Shown: positions 6,154 to 12,145 of the stretch, in pieces
Layout of the letters: each line of letters opens with the position of its first letter
Numbering within the stretch: the stretch's first letter is position 1
Assembly: GCA_051879315.1 (NCBI GenBank)
Contig: JBJELW010000004.1
Span: forward strand, 1-12,145
Direction: 5' to 3'
Length of the DNA: 12,145 nt
Source of the DNA: Roseburia_C sp051879315
GTDB taxonomy: Bacteria; Bacillota; Clostridia; Lachnospirales; Lachnospiraceae
Program-made: the position numbers and the translations under genes
Notes under the pieces: generated by a model
Databases searched by the model: none
What the model was told of the DNA's origin: nothing
Seen by the model: the letters and a program-made list of their open reading frames with translations, nothing else

Positions 6154-7247
6154 CACATCACTTCCTCACTGTTAAGTTTCTGATATCTGGGCAGTCTCAC
6201 CGTAAACACAGTTCCTTTCCCAACACCACTTTTTACTTCTATACTGCCATCCGACAACTGGAGAATTCGTTTTACCAACGCCAATCCAAGTCCATTTCCT
6301 TCCGTAGAATGAGACGTATCTCCCTGATAAAACTTGTCGAAAATCCGCTTCACAGTCTCTTCATCCATCCCACATCCACTGTCTGCCACAGAAACCGTTA
6401 CCCCCTCCTCATCGAATCTTTGAGACAATGTAATCGTCCCGCCCTGGGGTGTAAACTTGATGGCATTGGAAAGCAGATTGGTCCAGACCAGTTCCAAAAG
6501 GCCCGCATCTGCCTCTATCAAAGCCTTTTCCTCTAGTTCCGCTTCAAACTCGATGTTCTTTCGCTCCCAGGCATTTTCAAACTGTAAGACGCATTCGCAT
6601 AGCTGGGCACACAAATCATACTGCTGCGGTGCGGGTTTTATAGTCTGTTTTTCCAGTTTATTCAGCTTCAGCATATTAGTAATCAGATTGGAGAGGCGCC
6701 TTGTGGCATGAAGAATGATCTCTGTATATTCCATGCGCTTCTCTTCCGACAGGTTTTCCACCCGGAGCAGCTCTGTATTATTCTGAATCACCGCCAGAGG
6801 TGTCTTAATCTCATGGGATACATTGGAGAAAAAATCTGTTTTCAACGTTTCTATGCTTCCCAATTCCTCCACCATCTTGTTAAAGTCTGTAAACAATACA
6901 TCCAAATGTGTGTATTTATCGGCGGTATGATGGGGAGCCAGATACACGGAAAAATCCCCGGATGCCACCTTATGGGCCGCCTCCGAAAACTCTTCGATGG
7001 GTTTCTGATAATGTCTGGTTATCTGGAAATTGGTCCATAACGTAAAAACTACCGCAGCCAAAAGCCAAAGCCCTAAAACGGTAAGCTGATGATACATGGA
7101 GATACTCTTATAATCAATTTGGTCTCCAATCACTTTCATCTGTATGGTTGTAAATAATCCGAATGCCAGAAAGACCGCCAAAAACATAGAAATCGGAAAG
7201 ATTTTTTTCTTTACCCGTGCATCGCGAAATCCTTTCTTTCCCTTCAT
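6153..7247 (-). CDS. Sensor histidine kinase (HAMP, HisKA, HATPase)
   Basis: The product has 364 residues. Two transmembrane helices (about 16-36 and 55-74) enclose an outside loop of only some 18 residues, the layout of kinases that sense within the membrane or via a partner. A HAMP-like region (about 78-130) follows. The HisKA box FSNVSHEIKTPL carries the phospho-acceptor H145. The ATP-binding domain shows the N box (NLLSNAIKFTP), DSGCGM and GNGLGLAL. It would phosphorylate the response regulator encoded directly upstream. ATG 7247 overlaps the regulator stop by one base; a GTG one codon earlier is an alternative. With so small a sensor loop, one of the adjacent membrane proteins could be the true sensor. 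Confidence 0.95.
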   Translation of the reverse strand: MKGKKGFRDARVKKKIFPISMFLAVFLAFGLFTTIQMKVIGDQIDYKSISMYHQLTVLGLWLLAAVVFTLWTNFQITRHYQKPIEEFSEAAHKVASGDFSVYLAPHHTADKYTHLDVLFTDFNKMVEELGSIETLKTDFFSNVSHEIKTPLAVIQNNTELLRVENLSEEKRMEYTEIILHATRRLSNLITNMLKLNKLEKQTIKPAPQQYDLCAQLCECVLQFENAWERKNIEFEAELEEKALIEADAGLLELVWTNLLSNAIKFTPQGGTITLSQRFDEEGVTVSVADSGCGMDEETVKRIFDKFYQGDTSHSTEGNGLGLALVKRILQLSDGSIEVKSGVGKGTVFTVRLPRYQKLNSEEVM

Positions 7248-7915
7248 CACAACACCGCCTTATATCCGATTCCCCGCACTGTCTTAATTTCAAATCCATC
7301 GCAGGCAGAAAACTTATCCCTCAGCTTTGTGATGTACACATCCACTGCCCTGAGGCTGGCTTCACTGTCCACACCCCAGAATTCATCCATAAGCTGTGCA
7401 CGGGAGAATGTTTTATTGGGATAGGAAAGCAATTTATACAGAATACGGAACTCTCTGGTGGTTGCCGGAATTTCTTCCCCGTCAATCACAGCGGTCATGG
7501 CATCTGCATCCAGTTCCAGGTTACCCACAACCAGTTTCCGGTCCAGCTCTATATTGGCACGGCGCAAAAGAGCCCGAACGCGAAGAAGCAGCTCATCCAG
7601 CTCAATGGGTTTAACCATATAGTCATCAATTCCAAGCTGAAAGCCTTTCTGCTTGGACGGCAGATCATCCTTTGCCGACATAAACAGAATCGGGATATGT
7701 TTATTCACCCGCCTTACATTTTCGGCAAATTCAAAGCCATCCACCTCCGGCATCATAATATCCGAAATAATCAGCTCATATAAATTATGGTACATTTCCT
7801 CGTAGGCATCATTTGCATTCAGGCAGCCCTTTGCCTGAAACCCGCTGTCATTCAAATAGGTACACACCGTCTGATTTAATACGGCATCATCTTCCAACAC
7901 GAGAATATTGATCAC
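7247..7915 (-). CDS. OmpR/PhoB-family response regulator
   Basis: The product has 222 residues. The receiver domain (1-115) has the acidic pair D9-D10, the phospho-acceptor D52 (LIISDIMMPE), S80 and the conserved K102 (VKP). The C-terminal winged helix (about 125-222) has TTREFRILYKLL and the wing VRGIGYKAVL typical of OmpR-type DNA-binding domains. The start codon is GTG at 7915: GGAGG stands seven bases upstream and the receiver fold begins immediately, so no later ATG fits. Only two bases separate it from the preceding membrane-protein stop, and its own stop overlaps the kinase start. Adjacent 11-bp repeats upstream of the operon (8913-8934) are a candidate target. Confidence 0.96.
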   Translation of the reverse strand: MINILVLEDDAVLNQTVCTYLNDSGFQAKGCLNANDAYEEMYHNLYELIISDIMMPEVDGFEFAENVRRVNKHIPILFMSAKDDLPSKQKGFQLGIDDYMVKPIELDELLLRVRALLRRANIELDRKLVVGNLELDADAMTAVIDGEEIPATTREFRILYKLLSYPNKTFSRAQLMDEFWGVDSEASLRAVDVYITKLRDKFSACDGFEIKTVRGIGYKAVL

Positions 7916-7917
7916 GT

Positions 7918-8826
7918 TTACTCCTCCGTTTTTATCTTTTTTGTGGCCCGGACTATTATGTACACTGCCATTCCAAGCACAATGATACTTACCCCTGTTC
8001 CGGTAGCCACTGTCATGATTTGTCGAAAAGACGCGTCCCTGACTTCCCCAAACTGTGTCACCATGGCTGTCTCCAAGGACAACACAGACACCAACGCTGC
8101 GGTGAGATTAATGACTTTTGCCACCGATATAGCCGGACTTTCATATTTTCTATACTTTATCACATTAACAATAGCCGTAATTACCATATAAAAGGTGTAC
8201 AGTGCCATGGCATAAATCAGCATTCCCGGATATTCAAATCCACTGTCTTTGCTCACCACAAGAATAATGATTCCAGCCAATGCCCAGTCCAAAACCATTA
8301 AAATAATACCACATAACCGGCATATTTTTAACTCAGCAATACGATCCCCCTGTTTCTGGTTTCTTCGTCGCACATGACGAAGCAGGGAAAACCGCATCAC
8401 CGCCAGCAAAATGTAATACACCGCAAGGGTGCCAAACCAGACAGAACGGTAATAAATTCCGGAAAAAAGTTTCATTCCTGCGTAGAGCAGGTTGATCATC
8501 AAACTGGGATACAACGATATCTCCGTCCGGAAATCTATTTCTGCGAAAAATCTCTCCACTGATGGAATACTAAGCAGCTTCTTTACCACGGGATGACTAT
8601 GAAACCCTTTCCGAATCCATTTTACAATATCCGTAATTCCGGTAATGACAATAATCATTGCATAGGCAGACAGAATGTAAGAAAGATACGCAATTACAGG
8701 CAGCACCGTTTCCTGCGCCAACACGAAAAACACCAGAACAAAAGACGGGATTGCAATCAACAAGGTAGGCAATGGCGGCAGAAAAAATATTTTTTTCAGG
8801 ATCTTCATCACTTTATTCTTATCCAT
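7918..8826 (-). CDS. Polytopic membrane protein heading the two-component operon
   Basis: The product has 302 residues with about eight hydrophobic segments and a short charged start (MDKNKVMKILKK). A cytoplasmic or loop region around residues 70-105 (WIRKGFHSHPVVKKLL and on) and a basic stretch near 155-170 (RHVRRRNQKQ) separate helix groups. I recognise no family or catalytic motif. ATG 8826 has GGGAGG six bases upstream; an in-frame start at 8880 lacks such a site. It is the first gene of the unit and almost touches the response regulator gene, so it may be the signal-receiving partner of the short-loop kinase or a target of the system; the sequence does not decide. Confidence 0.8.
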   Translation of the reverse strand: MDKNKVMKILKKIFFLPPLPTLLIAIPSFVLVFFVLAQETVLPVIAYLSYILSAYAMIIVITGITDIVKWIRKGFHSHPVVKKLLSIPSVERFFAEIDFRTEISLYPSLMINLLYAGMKLFSGIYYRSVWFGTLAVYYILLAVMRFSLLRHVRRRNQKQGDRIAELKICRLCGIILMVLDWALAGIIILVVSKDSGFEYPGMLIYAMALYTFYMVITAIVNVIKYRKYESPAISVAKVINLTAALVSVLSLETAMVTQFGEVRDASFRQIMTVATGTGVSIIVLGMAVYIIVRATKKIKTEE

Positions 8827-8889
8827 TGCACGCCTCCCTATCAATCGCCCTGTATCTGTTTCGTACCCGCACAGATGCATCGTCTTGTT

Positions 8890-8934
8890 ATTGTAGGCGT
8901 CTTACATTTCTCTTTTGTTAGAGTTTTGTTTCAG
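8890..8934 (-). promoter_or_regulatory. Candidate activator-dependent promoter with tandem 11-bp site
   Basis: In minus-strand sense CTGAAACAAAA (8924-8934) is followed directly by CTCTAACAAAA (8913-8923), matching at nine of eleven positions. Two 11-bp direct repeats in tandem is the binding layout of OmpR/PhoB-type regulators. A TACAAT box (8890-8895) lies 17 bases downstream of the inner repeat, so that repeat occupies the -35 position, whose own hexamer ACAAAA is poor. This suggests activation, perhaps by the regulator of this operon. AAGACG also occurs on both sides of the -10. Confidence 0.45.
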
Positions 8935-8939
8935 AATTG

Positions 8940-10136
8940 TTAAATCTTTAGCAACCAATCAGCAATATCGTACACTTCTATTCCCTCATATGTGTATTTA
9001 GGATGCTTCGTTCTTGCAATAATCATCTTTGGATACGCATCCTTTATTTGTAATAGAGGAGAATACTCCCTTTCAAAGGTTTCCTGACCAGATATATTAT
9101 CACTAACCTGAATATATATTCTCTCACCGCCTCGTTGTGCAACGAAATCGATCTCCTTTTGGTAGAGTTTTCCTACATAAACTTCATATCCTCTACGCAA
9201 AAGTTCCACACATACAATATTTTCATATACCCGCCCGTAATCCATATTGCGGCTGCCTAATATCGCATAGCGCATTCCTATATCGCACATATAGAATTTG
9301 TCCGAAGTTTCTAAATATTTTTTACCTCTTATGTCGTATCTCTTAATATCATAGAATATAAATGCATTACACAGATACTTAATATATCTTCCTATTGTCA
9401 CATGATTCGTCGGTATTTCATTAGCCGTCAAAATATCACTTACCCTATTAGGAGAAGTTAAATTGCTTATATTATCCATCAGAAACTCACTCAACTGACG
9501 AAGCACTTGCGTATCAGGCAGATTATATTTTTGTACCAAGTCTCTATTAACAATCGTTTCATATACTTCTTTGATATAAGTAGTTCTATCCAATTCCGTG
9601 TTATATGCATACGAACCTGCCAAGCCACCCTTGATAAAATATTCCTCAAACAGTTTGTCTTTGTCGTCTTGGTCGGCATAATATTCACAATACTCCTTAA
9701 AACTAAATGGGAACATGTGAATTTCAATATATCGTCCAGTAAACAATGTTGCCAAATCAGCGCTAAGCAAAAAGGCATTTGACCCAGTTATATAAATATC
9801 ATATTTGTTTTTTGAATATAGGCTATTGATTGCCAACTCGAAGTTCGGACATAACTGCACTTCGTCAACAAACAGATAATTTTTCTTTTCCTTATCGTAC
9901 TTATCTTCCACAAACTTGTGTAAAGCATGATATTCCTTTATTTCTTCAAACTCCAAATCCATATAGTCGATAAAGATAATATTGACATCCTCAAAATCAC
10001 TTTTTAAATAATCAATATATGCCTGCATCAAGTTAGATTTTCCAGAACGTCTTATACCGGTAATAATCTTTATATCTGGCGTGTCCTTTAATGCTTTGAT
10101 TCTTTCTAAATATCGTTCTCGTACAATCGTCTTCAT
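8940..10136 (-). CDS. AAA_14 / DUF4143-type ATPase
   Basis: The product has 398 residues, the usual length of this widespread family. The P-loop is GIRRSGKS (27-34), Walker B is YLFVDEVQ (87-94, with D91 and E92) and a sensor-like TGSN is at 117-120. The C-terminal half has the DUF4143 pattern, including EIDFVAQRGGERIYIQVS near residues 325-345, which resembles a degenerate nuclease-like fold. Roles of these stand-alone ATPases are largely unknown. ATG 10136 has only a weak ribosome site (GTGAAAG). It has its own promoter (10189-10218), is visibly richer in A and T than the genes to its left, and ends six bases before the tandem repeats of the next operon. No terminator is seen. Confidence 0.93.
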   Translation of the reverse strand: MKTIVRERYLERIKALKDTPDIKIITGIRRSGKSNLMQAYIDYLKSDFEDVNIIFIDYMDLEFEEIKEYHALHKFVEDKYDKEKKNYLFVDEVQLCPNFELAINSLYSKNKYDIYITGSNAFLLSADLATLFTGRYIEIHMFPFSFKEYCEYYADQDDKDKLFEEYFIKGGLAGSYAYNTELDRTTYIKEVYETIVNRDLVQKYNLPDTQVLRQLSEFLMDNISNLTSPNRVSDILTANEIPTNHVTIGRYIKYLCNAFIFYDIKRYDIRGKKYLETSDKFYMCDIGMRYAILGSRNMDYGRVYENIVCVELLRRGYEVYVGKLYQKEIDFVAQRGGERIYIQVSDNISGQETFEREYSPLLQIKDAYPKMIIARTKHPKYTYEGIEVYDIADWLLKI

Positions 10137-10144
10137 TCTTTCAC

Positions 10145-10183
10145 CACTTTCGAAACTTGAAATTTTTTGTTATTTTGAAATCA
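10145..10183. repeat. 39-bp direct repeat, inner copy
   Basis: Begins CACTTTCGAAACTTGA and ends TTTTGAAATCA, matching 10224-10262 except for a few changes in the T-rich middle. It contains the palindrome TTTCGAAA. It lies between the -10 box and the start codon of the ATPase gene, that is, in the leader. Confidence 0.8.
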
Positions 10184-10188
10184 ATTGT

Positions 10189-10218
10189 ATTATATCACTC
10201 TATATATAATTTATTCAA
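10189..10218 (-). promoter_or_regulatory. Promoter of the ATPase gene
   Basis: On the minus strand TTGAAT (10213-10218) and a perfect TATAAT (10189-10194) are 18 bases apart. The start would fall near 10182, giving a leader of about 45 bases. The promoter is bracketed by the two 39-bp direct repeats. Confidence 0.7.
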
Positions 10219-10223
10219 TATCG

Positions 10224-10262
10224 CACTTTCGAAACTTGATTTTTTTTATATTTTTGAAATCA
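10224..10262. repeat. 39-bp direct repeat, outer copy
   Basis: The second copy of the CACTTTCGAAACTTGA...TTTTGAAATCA block, 79 bases from the first. It lies just upstream of the ATPase -35 box and downstream of the terminator at 10291-10308. Its location suggests an operator or a recombination scar. Confidence 0.8.
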
Positions 10263-10284
10263 TCCCGATATAATTTTCTGTAAA

Positions 10285-10309
10285 CAAAAAGGCAGGAATC
10301 CTCCTGCCC
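10285..10309 (-). terminator. Intrinsic terminator of the small membrane-protein unit
   Basis: In minus-strand sense GGCAGGA and TCCTGCC form a 7-bp GC-rich stem with a four-base loop, followed by TTTTTG. It begins right after the stop codon of the 60-residue protein gene at 10310 and closes that unit. Confidence 0.9.
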
Positions 10310-10492
10310 TTAGCACCCCTTATACACAAATAAAACATATGCTGTCATGAACAGTGATGCTATTACCGCACTCACTATTGCTTGTAATATAATCGACACA
10401 TGGTTTAAACAAAAGTGATTAACTATAAACAACGCAAACCCCATAATTATAAATAGCAATATGCCAATTACTATCTTTTTACTTTTTTTCAT
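10310..10492 (-). CDS. 60-residue membrane protein, unknown
   Basis: The product has a lysine-rich start (MKKSKKIVIG) and two hydrophobic helices (about 7-26 and 33-56) with HFCLNH between, ending in YKGC. No family is recognised. ATG 10492 has a GGGGGG run seven bases upstream. It lies 28 bases after the 204-residue membrane protein gene and directly before a terminator, so it is the last gene of its unit. Good ribosome site, placement and a positive-inside helix pattern support a real gene. Confidence 0.7.
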   Translation of the reverse strand: MKKSKKIVIGILLFIIMGFALFIVNHFCLNHVSIILQAIVSAVIASLFMTAYVLFVYKGC

Positions 10493-10520
10493 CGTAGTTC
10501 CCCCCTTTTGAATTATAATT

Positions 10521-11135
10521 TTACCGCTCTATGACGATATTATATTCTATTTCCGCTTTGCTCCTGTCATATGCGATAAAACCACTACCTATCGTTATTA
10601 CACCAGTATCATTCGATTCAGAGGTAAATGATGCAAGTAACTCATTTAACGTATCCTCGTCTTTACACTTTACCTTCAAATCCATAACACATGTGTCATC
10701 AAGTGTTTCCCTGTAACTGTAATGATAAGAAATTATTTCAATATTCTCATCTGTCGCACTTGGTAAAATGTTGTTGTACGATTCAAGCATTTCACTTGCT
10801 CTCTCATCATATTTCCCATAATCATGAGGATCATTTGTTTGTGAGTAAAATAATTCCCCTAACCCAGCAAATCCCAGACAGCCAATTGCAACAAATGCAA
10901 CAGGTATTAGCGTAAAAACAATTACTTTTTTCACCATGTCTTTCTTTATAAAGATCTGAGCAATCGAAAGAATCAACGGTATCCCAATAAATACTGCGCA
11001 AATCAGCATAAATCCATAGCTGGCTATGCTAATATACTTATACTTTAACCCCACACACATTAATAATATAGTTACAATCAAAAACCAAATCAGCTCAACT
11101 ATCCCAATAATCTTTACAATCTTTTCCTTCAACAT
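10521..11135 (-). CDS. Membrane protein with extracytoplasmic C-terminal domain, unknown
   Basis: The product has 204 residues. Three transmembrane helices (about 8-31, 37-62 and 69-93) are followed by a hydrophilic domain of about 110 residues, probably outside the cell, beginning YSQTNDPHDYGKYD and rich in acidic residues and strands. Clostridial envelope proteins often carry similar 'DYGxYD...LP' domains, but I cannot name the family. ATG 11135 has GGAGG eight bases upstream. It lies between two small membrane-protein genes with gaps of 49 and 28 bases, so all three likely share a message. Base composition is clearly more AT-rich than genes left of 8940. Confidence 0.8.
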   Translation of the reverse strand: MLKEKIVKIIGIVELIWFLIVTILLMCVGLKYKYISIASYGFMLICAVFIGIPLILSIAQIFIKKDMVKKVIVFTLIPVAFVAIGCLGFAGLGELFYSQTNDPHDYGKYDERASEMLESYNNILPSATDENIEIISYHYSYRETLDDTCVMDLKVKCKDEDTLNELLASFTSESNDTGVITIGSGFIAYDRSKAEIEYNIVIER

Positions 11136-11184
11136 GATTTTCTCCTCCCTTATCTAAGCGCTTCTTCTACTTAAATTAGCAACA

Positions 11185-11451
11185 TTAAACTTGTACCAGT
11201 CTATAAATAAGTAATACCATACAAATAATTGCAACAAAACATCCTCCCATTATAATGATTGCCCTTTTATTTAAATTAAGTTTCGAACTCATACTATATA
11301 TAATGATTAATCCAACTCCAAAATATAATATTCCCAATGTCCATTCTGGAATCGGTTTACTGGAATACATCAAAGCAATTAATGATACTAGTCCAATTAA
11401 GCCCAGTGCTCCTCCTAAAATTCCAAAGGTTTTTCTTACCATTTCCTTCAT
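11185..11451 (-). CDS. 88-residue three-helix membrane protein, unknown
   Basis: Three hydrophobic segments (about 8-29, 38-55 and 64-86) with short basic loops (SSKLNLNKR) make up nearly the whole protein. No family is recognised. ATG 11451 has a perfect AGGAGG nine bases upstream. The gap of 107 bases to the gene on its right leaves room for a promoter, but only A/T-rich candidates without a good -35 are visible. ATTCTAAT occurs twice about 16 bases apart in that gap. Confidence 0.75.
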   Translation of the reverse strand: MKEMVRKTFGILGGALGLIGLVSLIALMYSSKPIPEWTLGILYFGVGLIIIYSMSSKLNLNKRAIIIMGGCFVAIICMVLLIYRLVQV

Positions 11452-11558
11452 CGTTAATTTCCTCCTTCTTTTTACTTCTTTTCATATCGTTCTTTTTTTG
11501 CTAAAATTCTAATATAGATTCTAATTATAAACGCAAGCACCACCCCTAAATACGCATA

Positions 11559-12145
11559 CTATAAATTCAACTTAATTCTTAAAAATTGCATATACTTATT
11601 GTCCACCATCAATTTTGAAAAGGATGACGAAAATAGCAATATAAATGAAACCACTTTTACCTCTATATAATAATACGAAGCAATCCCCAACATTATGGAG
11701 ATTACGAAATTTGCAAAAACAACGAGCAAAAGTATTCTTTCATTCTTCACATAAGCTATATCTTTATAACACCTGAGATATCGAAGCAATATGAATATTA
11801 ATGGTATCGCAACAACTCCTGTTATACAGGAAAACATGATCGGTGTCGATTGTATAATGTAGGGTATAAGAAACAGCCAGAACATCTTATCAAAAAGACG
11901 CGACCATCTGTAAATTTCCTGTTTTCTAAATTCTTCATTCACTCTGTTCATAACCATAAATTCTTTTTTTATGGAAAAAAAATTTTTAATTAGTTCCTTT
12001 TCAACCTGCTTATGGCAAAACAGCGTCACAAAAAAGGAAAGAGAAAAGAATACTGCACTCATTTCATATCCAAGCACTTCCATTACTCTAGCTGGCAGAA
12101 GAATTATCAGGGACCATAGAAATTGTAAAAGCAGAATCCCATATA
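11559..12145 (-). CDS. Membrane protein, 5' end beyond the window
   Basis: The frame is open from its stop at 11559 to the window edge, so at least 194 residues are seen and the start lies outside. An internal ATG at 12083 has no good ribosome site, and the 20 codons before it encode a plausible helix (ILLLQFLWSLIILLPA), so it is not taken as the start. About five hydrophobic segments alternate with a charged loop (KNFFSIKKEFMVMNRVNEEF) that probably lies in the cytoplasm. I recognise no family; the shape would fit a permease-like or other multi-pass protein. Confidence 0.7.
   Translation of the reverse strand, partial: YGILLLQFLWSLIILLPARVMEVLGYEMSAVFFSLSFFVTLFCHKQVEKELIKNFFSIKKEFMVMNRVNEEFRKQEIYRWSRLFDKMFWLFLIPYIIQSTPIMFSCITGVVAIPLIFILLRYLRCYKDIAYVKNERILLLVVFANFVISIMLGIASYYYIEVKVVSFILLFSSSFSKLMVDNKYMQFLRIKLNL

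Noticed and set aside
8911..8923. CTCT/AGAG hairpin after the ATPase stop as a terminator
   Set aside because: The stem is only four pairs with no T-run; the same bases are better explained as tandem 11-bp repeats.
635..8943. Plus-strand open frames opposite the genes
   Set aside because: They lie antisense to well-supported genes, lack family motifs and mostly lack ribosome sites; they are shadows.
12081..12083. ATG at 12083 as the start of the last membrane protein
   Set aside because: The frame continues open to the window edge with a plausible helix, and no good ribosome site precedes this ATG.

Overview
The window reads as a chromosomal segment from a low-to-mid GC Gram-positive, most likely a clostridial gut-type Firmicute (Lachnospiraceae-like). 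This is inferred from strong AGGAGG-type ribosome binding sites, a PadR/DUF1700 pair, an SdpI-family protein and the codon usage. No rRNA, tRNA or phylogenetic marker is present to confirm it. Every credible gene lies on the minus strand, so transcription runs from high to low coordinates.

From right to left: (i) 12145-10310 is a visibly AT-rich run of small membrane proteins (one cut by the window edge), ending in a clear intrinsic terminator at about 10291-10308. (ii) 10136-8940 is an AAA_14/DUF4143-type ATPase whose promoter is flanked by two 39-bp direct repeats. (iii) 8826-4195 is a probable five-gene operon: a polytopic membrane protein, an OmpR-type response regulator, a sensor histidine kinase, a two-helix membrane protein and a 14-helix DHA2-type MFS exporter. 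The first junctions are translationally coupled. Two adjacent 11-bp repeats lie where the -35 box of this operon should be and look like a response-regulator site. (iv) 3961-2299 is a zinc-type alcohol dehydrogenase followed by a nitroreductase, with a promoter at 4072-4100 and a terminator at 2200-2227. (v) 2014-113 is a PadR regulator, a DUF1700-type membrane protein, an SdpI-family protein and another small membrane protein. They are read from a near-consensus promoter whose -10 overlaps a perfect palindrome, the likely PadR operator.

The most unusual signal is a four-copy structured repeat (952-1026, 2032-2139, 2845-2913, 3983-4047). It lies in the same orientation immediately upstream of four different ribosome binding sites and always ends 17-21 nt before the start codon. 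It contains a GTCACC/GGTGAC hairpin, an optional GCCCCCAAAG/CTTTGGGGGC hairpin, and GACAC/GTGTC segments able to form mutually exclusive pairings. In two copies a promoter can be placed upstream, so the element would be transcribed as part of the 5' leader. It may be a mobile or recombining repeat, or a translational control module shared by neighbouring transcription units.

Functionally, the left half groups a redox pair (dehydrogenase, nitroreductase) with a PadR-controlled envelope module, and the middle holds a signal-responsive export operon. The right half has different base composition and looks like accessory DNA.
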